Origin: Torulaspora globosa
Taxonomy: Eukaryota > Ascomycota > Saccharomycetes > Saccharomycetales > Saccharomycetaceae
NCBI RefSeq assembly: GCF_014133895.1
Contig: NC_050732.1
Coordinates: 1-64,000 of the forward strand
DNA length: 64,000 bases
Direction of reading: 5' to 3'
The position numbers and the translations under genes were made by a program. Under the pieces are notes generated by a model that made no database searches, was not told the origin of the DNA, and saw only the letters and a program-made list of their open reading frames with translations. The first letter of the stretch is position 1. The number at the start of each line of letters is the position of its first letter. This document shows positions 20,767 to 31,737 of this stretch, in pieces.

Positions 20767-22710
20767 ATGGCACTCTTAGCCCTTTTGTTCTGGGCGTATG
20801 CCTTGGTCTTTGTCAAAGCCTCCCCGGTTAATAATGGTGATGAATCGCTGGCGAGAATCCTCAATACTTTCCAAATAATGGATGATAAGGACGTTATCAA
20901 TGCAATTTCGCAAGCTCTAAAGGAAGCGTCTGCCTCGAATGACACTTGCGGCGCTTGCGTTGGCAGGCTCGCCATCGGTAAGTCCCTCTCTTTGGTTAGA
21001 CCTGACTTGGTGCCTGCAACTTTTGAAAAATGGTGTAATGATAACAAATATGCCTCAAAGGCTACTTGTGCCACTAACTATCACAGAAACACACTTGATG
21101 CGAGTACTACAGGTAGTAACTTCGCTGATATGTTGCAATTGATGGACCCTTACGGGTATGATGGTCAACTGTACTGTCATTACAAGGACAACGCTGCTTG
21201 TCCAAAGCCAAAAACACCAAATGTGACCATGTCTCATTTGTGGCCTGAGAAGCAAGCTAAGCACATGTTGGCACCTAGTTCAAACGGCAGTGAAACTTTC
21301 AATGTTTTGCATGTCTCTGACTTTCACATTGAGCTGGACTACACGGTTGGCGCTGAAGTCAATTGTTCCACTTCAATGTGCTGTACGCCCCACTCGATCA
21401 ACACTAAGAGCAACGTATCTATGAATACTTCTCTAGGATGGAACTCTTTTTACGAGGGCTCACATTACGATGACTCAAACTTCAGCTTTGTTCGTGGTAC
21501 AAAATTGTCGAACCCATTCCATAATGTCTCTATTCCAGCTCCATCTTTTGGTCACTATGAATGCGACGCCCCAGAGCTTTTGATCAACTCTTCCTTGAAC
21601 AACGTCATTGAGTTTGCGAAGAACAAAAGCTTAGACTTTAAATTCGCTATCTTCACTGGTGACTTGGTTGACCACGATGAATATACCTATACTGACTACG
21701 AAATGACTGTTAAATCTGAGCAATATATCATGAGAGATATGAAGTCGCGTCTTGGTGATCTTCCGGTTTTCCCAGTTCTGGGCAATCATGACACTTTCCC
21801 ATATGGTGAGCTGGCTCAAGAAGGATATGGCTTCTCTAACAAGTTTCAGTGGAATGCCGATATGCTCGCTGAAATTTACCAAGATTACGGTTGGTTGGAC
21901 GGAAAGCAAGCACAGTATGCTAGACACCATTACACTGGCTTTTCCGTCACTACGAAAGAGGATCTGAAAATTATCTCCTTAAATTCCAATGCTTTCTACA
22001 AAAAGAATCATTACTGTTACTGGAATGCCACGGATCCAGACTCTTTTGGTCAATGGAAGTTCTTGATCGATGAGTTGGTGGAAAGTGAGAAACACGATCA
22101 GAGGGTCTGGATAATCACGCACATTCCACCAATCAGTGACTCCTTGCCGCTTCCTTCTAAGATATTTGGTGAGATTGTCGAAAGGTTCAGTCCTTCCACC
22201 ATTGCCGGTATCTTCTTCGGTCACACTCACTTGGATCAATTCAATTTGCTGTATGCAAAGGACTCCAAATCCATCGATAACGTTATCAACATGGCGTGGA
22301 TCGGCCAGGCCGTTACCCCTTGGGTCGAAAACAATCCCTCGTGGAGATACTATGAAGTTGATTCTAAGACCTTCTCCATTATGAATTCTTACAACTATTA
22401 CTCAAAATTAAACGAAACCTTTGCTAATGATGGTAAAGAACCTGAATGGTTGTTTGAATATTCTGCAAGAGACGTCTATAATGTCAGCTGGCCTTCCACT
22501 GCCCCACTTAATGCTACTTATTGGCATTTGGTTGCTGAGAAGATCAAGTCCGACGTTAGCTACAGACAACTATACGAAAACTTGGCGAAGAGGTGGTCGC
22601 CATACGTTCCGGACTGTTCTAAAGGCAAGAACTGTCAAACAGACTACTGTTTCTTGTCAACTTTCATCGTTGACGATTATGATAAATGTGTCGCTCCTCT
22701 CAACAAATGA
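20767..22710 (+). CDS. Secreted acid sphingomyelinase-like phosphodiesterase
   Basis: A 647-residue metallophosphoesterase. Residues 1-18 form a signal peptide. Cysteines at 61, 64, 90 and 101 form a saposin-B-like region. The binuclear metal centre is seen as DFH (185-187), GD (298-299), GNHD (339-342), His452 in ITHIPP, and GHTH (485-488). Many N-x-S/T sites and paired cysteines point to an extracellular or cell-wall glycoprotein. The family includes acid sphingomyelinases and fungal ASM-like phosphodiesterases; the substrate (sphingomyelin, inositol phospholipid or nucleotide phosphoester) cannot be read. TATAAATG at 20676-20683 lies about 90 bases before the ATG. The gene stands alone between long intergenic stretches. 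Confidence 0.9.
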   Translation: MALLALLFWAYALVFVKASPVNNGDESLARILNTFQIMDDKDVINAISQALKEASASNDTCGACVGRLAIGKSLSLVRPDLVPATFEKWCNDNKYASKATCATNYHRNTLDASTTGSNFADMLQLMDPYGYDGQLYCHYKDNAACPKPKTPNVTMSHLWPEKQAKHMLAPSSNGSETFNVLHVSDFHIELDYTVGAEVNCSTSMCCTPHSINTKSNVSMNTSLGWNSFYEGSHYDDSNFSFVRGTKLSNPFHNVSIPAPSFGHYECDAPELLINSSLNNVIEFAKNKSLDFKFAIFTGDLVDHDEYTYTDYEMTVKSEQYIMRDMKSRLGDLPVFPVLGNHDTFPYGELAQEGYGFSNKFQWNADMLAEIYQDYGWLDGKQAQYARHHYTGFSVTTKEDLKIISLNSNAFYKKNHYCYWNATDPDSFGQWKFLIDELVESEKHDQRVWIITHIPPISDSLPLPSKIFGEIVERFSPSTIAGIFFGHTHLDQFNLLYAKDSKSIDNVINMAWIGQAVTPWVENNPSWRYYEVDSKTFSIMNSYNYYSKLNETFANDGKEPEWLFEYSARDVYNVSWPSTAPLNATYWHLVAEKIKSDVSYRQLYENLAKRWSPYVPDCSKGKNCQTDYCFLSTFIVDDYDKCVAPLNK

Positions 22711-23602
22711 TCGGCCAATATTTATAGACTTTTCTTTTCCATGCGGCCTCTTTTAGTTCTTGTGGGTTTCATTAATGTTTCCTGTATAATTTTCATATCC
22801 TTTCTGATGAAATGAACATTCCACCAACGACATCAGTACTGAATGAAACCGGTCTCAAGAGATCTTAGTTTAAGTTTTGTTCACGGAATTGAAAATTCGG
22901 CTTCCGAAGCTCTGTCGCTATGACAAAAAGATTAGGTGAATGACTGGTTAATGGTGGTTCGGCAATGACGCGAACTGTTGGCAGAGGAAGTGCCATCAAT
23001 TCAGGAAAGAATTGATGTGTAAGCCTCATTATTTATTTTCGGTTATCGAGACACCGAAGTAAAGGCTTTTACGAGGCGACACGTTATTTAGGCAATATCG
23101 GAAATATATGAGCTGATGAGTTTTGATGAAGCCCTCACAGCTGCTCATATATTTCATCCCCACGGCTGTGACTCCGAATTCGAATACTTGAGAATTAGGC
23201 AAAATAATTCAATTAGTATTCTATTGTCCCGCTCCTTTGTGCTCGCTCAAGGTGCCGCTGAAATAGTTTCATCACTTCTTCTGGCTTTCAGCAACTGCTT
23301 TAGGCCTCGAATAAGTCACTTACTCATCTTGGTCAGATCAAAATGTAGAAAGCAGGGCTTAGATAAATGCCAGTACGTAGTTTCGCTGAGCAGCAGCGCA
23401 TTTGTAGAGGGAAAAGCCGATCCTGCAGATCAGTCTGCTGCCTAATTTGATTGTAAAATGCTTCATCATGTAATTACAAAAGAGAAGCTGCTCTCCGCGA
23501 GGGCGTAGAGCATTAATTTAGCGGTCTATCAAATAAATAAGGTACTATACCATAGACACATCGATGAGACAAATATTTGGCGGCTAAGCTGAACAGCAAT
23601 TC
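22711..23602. other. Intergenic, no convincing gene
   Basis: An ATG-started frame of 109 codons at 23116-23445 has no recognisable domain and no membrane or signal features. I do not call it. Confidence 0.45.
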
Positions 23603-25216
23603 CTAGGATTTCTCTTCTGCTTCTTCCTCCTCTTTTTTTTCATCATCATCATCGTCATCGTCATCATCGTCATCATCAAGTATAATCCAATCTTCAAAGC
23701 CATCGTCAAAGACTTCTGCTAGCTTTTCTTCAACTTTTAAAAGGTTTTTTTCTTTACTGGTAATCTCAACAAACTTTTCGTATTCCTCATCAGTCAACAA
23801 ACAGGAATCCAGAGCATCAGACAGCTTTTTCTTATCGATCGATAAACCGATAAAAACCAGCTCATTGCGCCTATCCCCGTAAGGGCCTTGAAATTCAGAT
23901 CTAATCAGTTTCTCGGTTTCCGGTGGTATATCCTCAAAACCACTAACGTCGAACCAAGGTATACCGCCTTTCAGCGTTAGCATTGGACCTGCAGAAGACC
24001 ATTCGCCTCGCATAATATGCCTTGTGGCCAGCCAGAAGAAGCCCTTGGAACGTAGCAAAGGTCCAAATGGTGAGTTGGCTTTATTCTTTAAAATCTCTTT
24101 TTCGCTCAATTCTTGTCCATCCTCCTGTCCATCCTCCTGTTCATCGTCTTCCTTTTCTGATTCTTGTTCATTTTCCATTTCAGCGTCGGAATCAGCCTCG
24201 TACTCGTCAACCGTTTCAATCGAAGCTAAAGGTGTCTGCTCAATGATAAAAAACTTCTCTTTTAGCATTTCGTAAAGTCTCTCAGGATGGAAGGGTTTCC
24301 GAGCATTATAAACAAAATTGTTCACGCCGTACTCTTCAGTCTCAGGTTTGGGGGTCAAGACACTTCTGTTTTTGTCACCAAATCCCTCCCTTTGTGTCAT
24401 TTCATTTATACTTTGCAGCCATCCAGCAGAAGTGGATGCCCTTTCAAAATCGAACATGTTAGTATTTATGATTTTGTTCAGTGGAACATTACAGTAATCA
24501 GCGCGCAGAATCTGAGCCACAGGGTTCAAGTTCCTGATCATCTTTTCGATTTTATTTAACTTCTTCTTCTTAATCGATGAGACCTTATTGATGATAATAA
24601 CGTCTGAAAACTCGATTTGGTCGACCATCAAATCAGTAACAGTCCGATCAGATTCGCCTTGGCCGCTGTCTCCCCATCTGGTAGCCAAGAAATCTGTTGT
24701 TTCGATGTTTGATAAAAAGTTCACAGCATCGACAACGGTGACACAGCAATCAATCTTGGTGATTTTCTCGAGGCCGCCAAGCTTGATAACTTTCTTAAGC
24801 AATTTTTCCTCATCTTCAGTAACGGCTCCCGGTGTATCAATCAGCGTTTGAGAGAACTCACTGGAGAATGTTTCGGCGACTTGCATGGGCTCGGCGATAC
24901 CGGTAGATTCAATAACAATGTAATCGAAAGCACCTGTCTCATGCAAACTTACCAGTTCTTCCAACAAATCGCCACGTAGGGTACAGCAAATACAACCATT
25001 TTGGAGCTGAATCAACTTCTCTTCTTTGTTGGAAACCTTGTGGTCTCTAATCAGGGAAGCATCAATGTTCAACTGAGACATGTCATTGATGATAACAGCA
25101 ATCTTCAGACCATTATCGCCCGTCAAGATTCTCTCGAGAAGAGTTGTCTTTCCTGAGCCCAGGAACCCGGAAAGAATGGTTACGGGCACTGGCGGATTTA
25201 GTGATGAGGTAGTCAT
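23603..25216 (-). CDS. ZNG1: ZNG1-like zinc-transfer GTPase (CobW/COG0523 family)
   Basis: Orthologue of S. cerevisiae YNR029C (Zng1), which hands zinc to type 1 methionine aminopeptidase using GTP. The ATG at 25216 (MTTSS) is chosen over an upstream TTG extension, giving 537 residues. Visible motifs are Walker A GFLGSGKTT at 17-25, the metal-binding CICC at 75-78 in QNGCICCTLRG, a guanine-specificity NKVS, and a CobW C-terminal domain with LLRSKGFFWLATR. It is about 100 residues longer than the S. cerevisiae protein. The extra length is an acidic Glu/Asp/Gln insert in the C-terminal half and a tail with 13 consecutive Asp encoded by a GAT/GAC run (23640-23680), followed by Lys/Glu. Such tails may bind metal or simply reflect triplet expansion. 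Confidence 0.93.
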   Translation of the reverse strand: MTTSSLNPPVPVTILSGFLGSGKTTLLERILTGDNGLKIAVIINDMSQLNIDASLIRDHKVSNKEEKLIQLQNGCICCTLRGDLLEELVSLHETGAFDYIVIESTGIAEPMQVAETFSSEFSQTLIDTPGAVTEDEEKLLKKVIKLGGLEKITKIDCCVTVVDAVNFLSNIETTDFLATRWGDSGQGESDRTVTDLMVDQIEFSDVIIINKVSSIKKKKLNKIEKMIRNLNPVAQILRADYCNVPLNKIINTNMFDFERASTSAGWLQSINEMTQREGFGDKNRSVLTPKPETEEYGVNNFVYNARKPFHPERLYEMLKEKFFIIEQTPLASIETVDEYEADSDAEMENEQESEKEDDEQEDGQEDGQELSEKEILKNKANSPFGPLLRSKGFFWLATRHIMRGEWSSAGPMLTLKGGIPWFDVSGFEDIPPETEKLIRSEFQGPYGDRRNELVFIGLSIDKKKLSDALDSCLLTDEEYEKFVEITSKEKNLLKVEEKLAEVFDDGFEDWIILDDDDDDDDDDDDEKKEEEEAEEKS

Positions 25217-27514
25217 TTCAGCTTCGAGTATTCTTGCTTTCAAGAAAGAAAGCTAAAACTAATAACAAAAACATGTTATACTAGCCTCTGAGATCGCTTA
25301 ACTGTGCATATATATACACATTCTGGACTCATAATTGCCGTGGCTAGCACATTGAAAAGTTTTCACAACGGTCGTGGCATCAATCTTGGACAAGATGTAA
25401 TATTCCACCAACTCGCTCACATATATCGCTACGCAGAGAAAGCAGTCATAACCATTGATGTCCCTGACCTGAAAGCTCCATCACTGATCAGTTGGCCTAT
25501 CCAGTGTTACTTAATGAACACTTAACCCTCGAGGTTACCGTATCAAGGTAGACAGACAAGTTTGAAAGACGAAGTACGCACTGTCAAACCATGAAGGTAC
25601 CACCCACCTACTAGAACGACATGAAAGACAAATTTTGGGCCCTCATCGGTTACTTGTAAATTTCCCATGAATCTATCTATGCTCATACTCCAAAAAATCC
25701 GTCAAAAACTGCCGACCGAGATGATTAGCATGCGGCACCATTTACGGCTCTGAGCCCATAAAACGAGAAGCATTCTTGGATCATCCATAGCACTTCATCA
25801 TACATTACTTAACGCTTTTCACCATGTTATACTATCCGGCATTCCCTAGCGGTTCAGCATTTTAATTGCCCAGTCGCCCCCGACCGCTTCTTAGCGCGCC
25901 AGAAAATGCGGGCGCGACTGTTGATGACGTACCATACAAAAAGCTGGACAGAGAAGTTTTGGTCTCTAAACCATCATCGATCAGTGGTAAGCATGTTGAA
26001 GGCCTAGTCGGTGCTCAAGAAGTCTTGCTATCGATGTTGCTCACACCCGCAGAACCGATCTCAGGTTCTAACCAAGACGTACCAGCGATTTGCCTCAAGC
26101 TGCTCAAGACTTTTCTTTGAAGGACACGATCGTGAGGGAATAGCATCTCGCGGAGCTATGGGGTCCTGCTTTATTCTATGATGTGGCTAAAACATTGAGG
26201 CCTTCTTTGAGATCTCATGCCTTTTGCTTTTTGATAAATGCCCATCTCATTGCGGTCAGAGGCATGCTAGAGAGCCACAATCGTAATATACTTCAAGGAG
26301 GAAAACGCCAGAGGAAATAACGCGGAAGCCTTTTAGACAACGGGAAACTCGGTAGTGATTCTGCGAATGAAATTGAACCGGTCTGAAGGTCCAGCTGAAT
26401 AGGCGGTGATTTACAAGGCTGAATTGATGGTAAAGTAATACAGCATGTGGAAATTGATGTCCCGTCTCTTCCTTTGCGGCGTTCGTACGATGAATATGCG
26501 ATGGAAAGCGAGACCTAAAAAGATCTACAGGATGATAAAATCATTCTATCAAACACATGAGCTTTTATTCAATTGCAGCGGGAAGGTAGATGTCATAGGC
26601 ATCTTATCGTCACTGTAACCGCTGGATTAATACTCGTTCCGCTAATACTGCTGGCGATATCTCTTCTTCATGGAGTAGTGCGAAGATCATTGTATCACCC
26701 TTGCTTAGATGCCCTCTCCTTTTCTGTTAGTCGCGAGGTAGAGCGACTATGTTACTTTTGCCACTTTAGGATACTCAAAGATCGTGGAGATCGTGCACAT
26801 TTATGGTACCTCATCGGCTTAGTTTAACCGGCGGCGGCCGACGATCTATTCACCATTGAGTTAGTGGTACTCAATGGACGACATCTTTGTGCAATTACAA
26901 TGTTAACTTATTCTTCTGCGACTGCTGTATGCCTCAATCGTAACAGTCGTGAGAGATCTAACAGATTGAATCTTCTTCGGTTCGCCACACAGTTTTATTG
27001 CGGTAAATCTGCTTTGCCGCAAGAGCCCCAGTCAAAAAGCCAAAGTGCGACCATTTTGCAGAAGTCAGGATTCCTACTTAGCAAATACAGGTCCTTATGT
27101 TATCTGGATTGTGAGGAGGCCTTCATTCTTGTACGGACACGACACTGGTGTCAGTTCGTAATTCTTAGATGTATTGAAGCCTGTCTAACACCTAACTCTT
27201 AGCCTTCTTCAGAATTACCACTTCGCTGCTCCGTCAGCAGTAACTGACTAACAGATAGCCCTCGCTATCAATACCAATACGTACAACTCGACCTCTGAGC
27301 AACCAGGTTGAATCTTTAAGCTGGAAGAGAGAGGTTGCTCTCCGTAGATTTGCAACAAAAGCTCATTCCTCATCGAGCACTTGTGTTGCACTTAAAATCA
27401 CTTGATTACTGGAATCTCTTCCGTATCGATCCGTCCTTTACTTGGCAAGAGATAGCATTGCCAGTAAAGAAAGCAATCGGGAAGCTGCTCGCATAAGCCT
27501 CCTGAAGCTAAACA
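25217..27514. other. Intergenic with possible unidentified relic
   Basis: About 2.3 kb. Around 25900-26310 on the + strand, readable peptides such as PYKKLDREVLVSKPS and then LWGPALFYDVAKTLRPSLRS in another frame suggest a decayed coding sequence, but I do not recognise the family. Other frames (26573-26827, 26864-27202) begin at non-ATG codons or lack motifs. Confidence 0.35.
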
Positions 27515-27607
27515 TATAAAAACAGTCGAAGAAAGTGTTATCATTAATTATACGTATGCTATAGAGACCAGTTGCAGCGTAAATCCGGAAAGTTTGGAAG
27601 AAACGGT

Positions 27608-28198
27608 ATGGACGAACTCAAGAAGGTTGTTCCAGGTGAGCTTTATAATCCAGCTCTTCCCGAGATAGCTGCACTTCGCATCAAGGCCCAAGCCAAATGT
27701 TTAGAATTGAATCAAACTCATCCAGGATTGACGACAGAAAGGGAACTGCTTCTTCGCGGGCTAGTTGGGAGCTGTGGGGAAAACTTCACGTTCGATTCGC
27801 CGTTCTTTTGCGACTACGGCGTGAATATCCACCTTGGTGAGAACTTCTACGCTAACTACAATCTCGTCATACTCGATTGTGCTGAGGTTCGTTTCGGTGA
27901 CAATGTGAAGCTAGGCCCCAATGTTGGCATTTATACCGCTGGTCACCCTATTGGCCCAATCAAGCGGAAAGAGGGATTGGAATTCGCCCTCCCTGTCAAA
28001 ATCGGACACAACGTTTGGATAGGAGGAGGAGTATCCGTCTTACCGGGAGTGACCATAGGCGATAATGCAGTGATAGGCGCTGGAAGCACTGTCACTCGTG
28101 ATGTTCCACCAAATGTGATTGCTGGCGGGGTTCCTTGCAGGGTAATTAGGAAGATTACCGAGGAGGATGAGAAGACCTTGCTGTTCACCAAAAGATAG
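27608..28198 (+). CDS. Maltose/galactoside-type O-acetyltransferase (YJL218W-like)
   Basis: A 196-residue left-handed beta-helix acetyltransferase, the same length as S. cerevisiae YJL218W. The ATG at 27608 (MDELKKVVPGELYNP) is chosen because the upstream extension begins with TTG. The N-terminal maltose-acetyltransferase region is followed by hexapeptide repeats. Catalytic His lies in YTAGHPIGP, and the C-terminal repeat is GAGSTVTRDVPPNVIAGGVP. The family moves acetyl from acetyl-CoA to a sugar hydroxyl; the yeast substrate is unknown. TATAAAAA at 27515-27522 is about 90 bases upstream. The family is bacterial in character and subtelomeric in S. cerevisiae. Confidence 0.93.
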   Translation: MDELKKVVPGELYNPALPEIAALRIKAQAKCLELNQTHPGLTTERELLLRGLVGSCGENFTFDSPFFCDYGVNIHLGENFYANYNLVILDCAEVRFGDNVKLGPNVGIYTAGHPIGPIKRKEGLEFALPVKIGHNVWIGGGVSVLPGVTIGDNAVIGAGSTVTRDVPPNVIAGGVPCRVIRKITEEDEKTLLFTKR

Positions 28199-28970
28199 AA
28201 TATCAATTTGTTTTGCCATCCACCATCAGACAGAAAAAGTCAGAGCTAGGTGGACCACCTGATGTCTCTGCCACGGTGCCTAAGCTTCATTTTACCAAGA
28301 TCGACCGTCAGTCTATAATTAATAGCATATTATATAACTTTTAAGCCAGCCCTTAACTCCGCCAGGCCTCATGTCACGTCCGGACTCGCTGTTCGGGCGC
28401 TCCACAACCAGTGAGCCTGATACTCATTACCCATCAGAGCCAGGTGCGTTTTTTGCTGCTCATAAAAGATCAAAACTACCAAAAATAACAGCTTACCATT
28501 GAACTCCGCATTTTGTATTCCACCGATTATTCAATAGCGCAACAGCCGGCAGATGTCCGGAAATCTGAGACTATTTACAAAATGCGCCATCTTCCCTTGT
28601 ACCGAGTCTTTTCAATCTGTTACCAATTTTTTTTGGTAATGTCGCAATGCCAAGACTCCCTTATGCGGTATACTGCGGGGCAGAGCCGTCCGTTTCGGGA
28701 AATTTAGATCGAATGCGTTTCTTTTGCAGGAAAGTTGACTGATTCGGCGATGACGAAAGTCCTCGAGAATGGGCCTCTTTCGCCTGTCATCCGGGGTATT
28801 AGATGACTGAAATATCAATGTGGGATGAGGATGAGCGTTTCTTTTAAGAGGATGGGGACGGCCAGGGCACCAAGATGGGCTGATATAAAAAAGTGGGACT
28901 GTCGAGCAGCATCATGCTGTCGGTTGACGTTTTCCAAAAGGGTTGTCAAGGGAACAACCGTCATTTGAGT
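28199..28970. other. Intergenic, promoter of the SOU1-like gene
   Basis: No gene is recognised. TATAAAAA at 28884-28891 serves the next gene and favours its start at 28971. Confidence 0.5.
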
Positions 28971-29849
28971 ATGACCTTCCAAAGCTTCATTACAGCCCCG
29001 GCAGAACAATCTGAAGTTCCGCAACAGCCTCCAGCGGGGCAATACGGTAAATCCAAGCCCTTTCTTGAGCTTTTCTCCCAGAAGGGTAAGCTGGTGGTGG
29101 TCACGGGGGCGGCTGGTGCTATTGGTGGAGCCATCTGCGAGGGTTTCGCCTCGGCAGGAGCTGATCTATGCTTATTGGATTACAAGTACGACCCTAAACT
29201 TGCAAACCAATTGGTCAGCGAATACGGGATTGTCGCCAAGGCTTACCAGGTAGACATCACTGACGCCAACGCAGTAAAACAATGTGTGGCAGCCATTAGG
29301 ACTGATTTCAAGGGCCGCGATATTGACACTTTCATTGCCAACGCCGGTATTGCATGGACTGCAGGTTCGATCCTGAACGAAAGCGCTACTCCTGAGGCCT
29401 GGAGAAAAGTTATGGAGGTTAACGTGCAGGGAACTTACCATTGCAGCAAGTATATTGCAGAGGTTTTTAAGACACAGGGGCACGGCTGCTTGATTTTGAC
29501 TGCTTCGATGTCTAGTTACATTTCAAACGTTCCAAACTACCAGACATGTTACAATGCTTCCAAAGCGGCTGTCAGACACATGGCCAAGGGTTTCGCGGTC
29601 GAATTTGCTCATCTCACTGAGCCCGCTGGGAAGATCCGCTGTAACTCCGTATCCCCTGGCTACACTGACACCATTCTGAGCTCTTTTGTGCCAGTCGAGC
29701 AACGTGCTCAGTGGTGGGGCCTGACTCCAATGGGGCGTGAGGCGTTGCCGCAGGAGCTGGTCGGCGCGTATCTCTATCTCGCCTCTGATGCGGCCAGCTT
29801 CACCAATGGGTGCGATATAGTTATCGATGGTGGGTACACTTGTGTTTGA
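28971..29849 (+). CDS. SOU1: SOU1-like NADPH-dependent sorbose/ketose reductase (SDR)
   Basis: A classical short-chain dehydrogenase of 292 residues from the ATG at 28971. An ATG at 28914 lies only 23 bases after the TATA box, and the further extension starts with GTG. The cofactor motif TGAAGAIGG is at 45-53, ANAG at 123-126, catalytic Ser179 in LTASMSS, and Tyr194 and Lys198 in CYNASKAA. The C-terminal NGCDIVIDGGYT is typical. Sou1/Sou2 of Candida reduce L-sorbose or fructose to hexitols. The closely related S. cerevisiae family members are poorly characterised, so the natural substrate (ketose, mannitol, carbonyls) is uncertain. It converges on HOL1. Confidence 0.9.
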   Translation: MTFQSFITAPAEQSEVPQQPPAGQYGKSKPFLELFSQKGKLVVVTGAAGAIGGAICEGFASAGADLCLLDYKYDPKLANQLVSEYGIVAKAYQVDITDANAVKQCVAAIRTDFKGRDIDTFIANAGIAWTAGSILNESATPEAWRKVMEVNVQGTYHCSKYIAEVFKTQGHGCLILTASMSSYISNVPNYQTCYNASKAAVRHMAKGFAVEFAHLTEPAGKIRCNSVSPGYTDTILSSFVPVEQRAQWWGLTPMGREALPQELVGAYLYLASDAASFTNGCDIVIDGGYTCV

Positions 29850-30014
29850 TATCCTAGCGAGAGGCACATTGTATATAATTCGCACATTTACTGACCTTAA
29901 TGACTGTTCTATGATTTCCCTTTTGAGCGCTCTTTTTCCTTTGCGAAATTATGAAAGCAAATATGTATTGATTAGTTCGCTCATGAACTTACCGAGAATT
30001 CAAGCGATGCGATG

Positions 30015-31727
30015 TCACAGTAGGTCTCTCATATCCACTGACTGATTGTACCATTTCTTTGTCCATAGTCTGATTCGTTTCCCATAGTAAAATGAAGGCA
30101 GAGCCAAAAGTGTGATGCCAAAGTTTATCACAGCCAAAGCAATATAGGTCCTTTCCGTTCCTGAAGCATCCAGCCATTTAGAGCAAACGAATGTAAAGAT
30201 GCAGGATATGCTATTATTGATGATGGCCGTGCAAACCATACCTTCCAAAACCATTTCTGGGTAACAATCCATGAGGTACGCCATGGCTATATCTCCCGAG
30301 CAACCCCAACTGAAACCTATAAACCCTAGGCCGACGTAAATCACTTGCCAAGGAAGGACTCGCTGCGTGCCAATTCCAAACATCAACAGACCTGCTGGAC
30401 CGATCAACGCAGTCGCAAACGAGAAGTACAGTCTGTACTCGGCTTCGAGAATACCGTTATTTCTGCGAGCCATCCATAACACGAAACGGTCGCTAAGGAT
30501 ACCGGCGTATATACACCCTATCACAGCGCCGATCAATGTCGGCACATTCATAATGGCCACCCCATAATCACTGTAGTTCCACGGAGCGTCGTAGAAATAA
30601 CTTTCCTCAGTTGTGAGATAGAAGGTGAGGAAGACATCTTGAATGCCCCAGAAGAGACCCGATAGCCAGACAGGGGGAAACAACATCATCCTGAGGTTAA
30701 AAAACAGAAACTTGGGATACTGTTTGAACCCCCAACCCTTCAAGTTAGCACCCTTCGTTATCAGGGCAACCCGCTTGTGATATGGCTTCAACTTTTCTGA
30801 CATACCGTCGATGAGCTGGTCCTCTGAAGCTTCGAGCTGCTCGGTTTTGCTCTCTCCTACAGCCTTCTCTGCAGCCTCGGCCTCATCAGCCTTTGCAGAG
30901 TCGACGGATGACCCGTTTTCCACTATCTCATCTTCGAAAGGACTGGTAACTCCGGTGCAAGTGAGGGGAGTCATATACCTGTTTCGATCGAAATACGTTT
31001 CCTCGCAACCAAACAATAGGGCAATCAGCAAACCACCCGAAATGATGACCGCGACCCACCCTACCCAGCGGAAGTTGATCAAAGATGCAATATAACCCGC
31101 GATCAGCGGCCCTAAGAACGTACCAATACTAGTACAGAGGATGTAAACTGTCAAGACCGATCCCATCTGGTGCTGGAAGTAGATATCGCTCAGCGATAGC
31201 TGCACTTGGGCCTCGGCGCAAGACTCGCTTATCCCCACGAACAGCTGCGACCATATGGTGTCTGAAGTCCTCCTGGCTAGCGCGAACCACAGTGCTCCCA
31301 ATAAACCCAAAGTAGTGCAGATCAGATATGTTATTTTCCGTCCGTACAGCGACGATAGCGGAGCCAGAAACAACGTAGCCCAACCGATTCCAAGGAACAG
31401 CACACCAGCGCCAGTGTTCATCGAGTCGTACGAGATACCGTAGTACTCGTTGAGCGAGTCCTGCGTAGCGCCCGCGTCGTTGCTGGTCGCAGCGGTGAAC
31501 GCCGTTATGAAGGCCACCAGACCGAAATGCAGATACTTTCTCCATCTAGCCCAGTTGAGCGGATCGTTCGGCGAGTCAGACGGCTGTGGTATGAGTACAA
31601 CCCCATTTTTGTCCGTTTTCAACCTGCTGCCCGTCGGTTGCAGCTCTTCCTCGGAATCTAGCGACGAGAACACATTAAACGTCCCAGGAATGTACTCCGG
31701 GTGGTGCCTGTCCGTGTACTTATCCAT
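30015..31727 (-). CDS. HOL1: HOL1-type major facilitator transporter (polyamine/cation)
   Basis: The 570-residue protein matches S. cerevisiae Hol1 (586) along its length, starting MDKYTDRHHPEYIPGTFNVF. It has twelve predicted membrane segments, LYGRKITY in the loop between segments 2 and 3, and a long hydrophilic central loop (about 255-325, acidic with Ala/Glu runs). Hol1 is the high-affinity plasma-membrane polyamine importer of S. cerevisiae; certain changes also let it carry histidinol and cations. The start is ATG; TTTATAAC (reverse strand near 31776-31783) lies about 53 bases upstream. A six-codon upstream frame overlaps the start. The conserved polyamine-sensing leader peptide of S. 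cerevisiae HOL1 was not found in the short leader. Confidence 0.95.
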   Translation of the reverse strand: MDKYTDRHHPEYIPGTFNVFSSLDSEEELQPTGSRLKTDKNGVVLIPQPSDSPNDPLNWARWRKYLHFGLVAFITAFTAATSNDAGATQDSLNEYYGISYDSMNTGAGVLFLGIGWATLFLAPLSSLYGRKITYLICTTLGLLGALWFALARRTSDTIWSQLFVGISESCAEAQVQLSLSDIYFQHQMGSVLTVYILCTSIGTFLGPLIAGYIASLINFRWVGWVAVIISGGLLIALLFGCEETYFDRNRYMTPLTCTGVTSPFEDEIVENGSSVDSAKADEAEAAEKAVGESKTEQLEASEDQLIDGMSEKLKPYHKRVALITKGANLKGWGFKQYPKFLFFNLRMMLFPPVWLSGLFWGIQDVFLTFYLTTEESYFYDAPWNYSDYGVAIMNVPTLIGAVIGCIYAGILSDRFVLWMARRNNGILEAEYRLYFSFATALIGPAGLLMFGIGTQRVLPWQVIYVGLGFIGFSWGCSGDIAMAYLMDCYPEMVLEGMVCTAIINNSISCIFTFVCSKWLDASGTERTYIALAVINFGITLLALPSFYYGKRIRLWTKKWYNQSVDMRDLL

Positions 31728-31737
31728 ATGTGATCAT
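31720..31737 (-). promoter_or_regulatory. Short upstream ORF overlapping the HOL1 start
   Basis: An ATG at 31737, ten bases upstream of the HOL1 ATG and out of frame, reads MITYG then stop (31722-31720), running across the main start codon. If transcripts begin upstream of it, it would compete for initiation. Confidence 0.4.

Noticed and set aside
23116..23445. 109-codon ATG frame between the phosphodiesterase and ZNG1 genes
   Set aside because: No recognisable domain, composition bias or promoter support; the length is within chance expectation for this much intergenic DNA.
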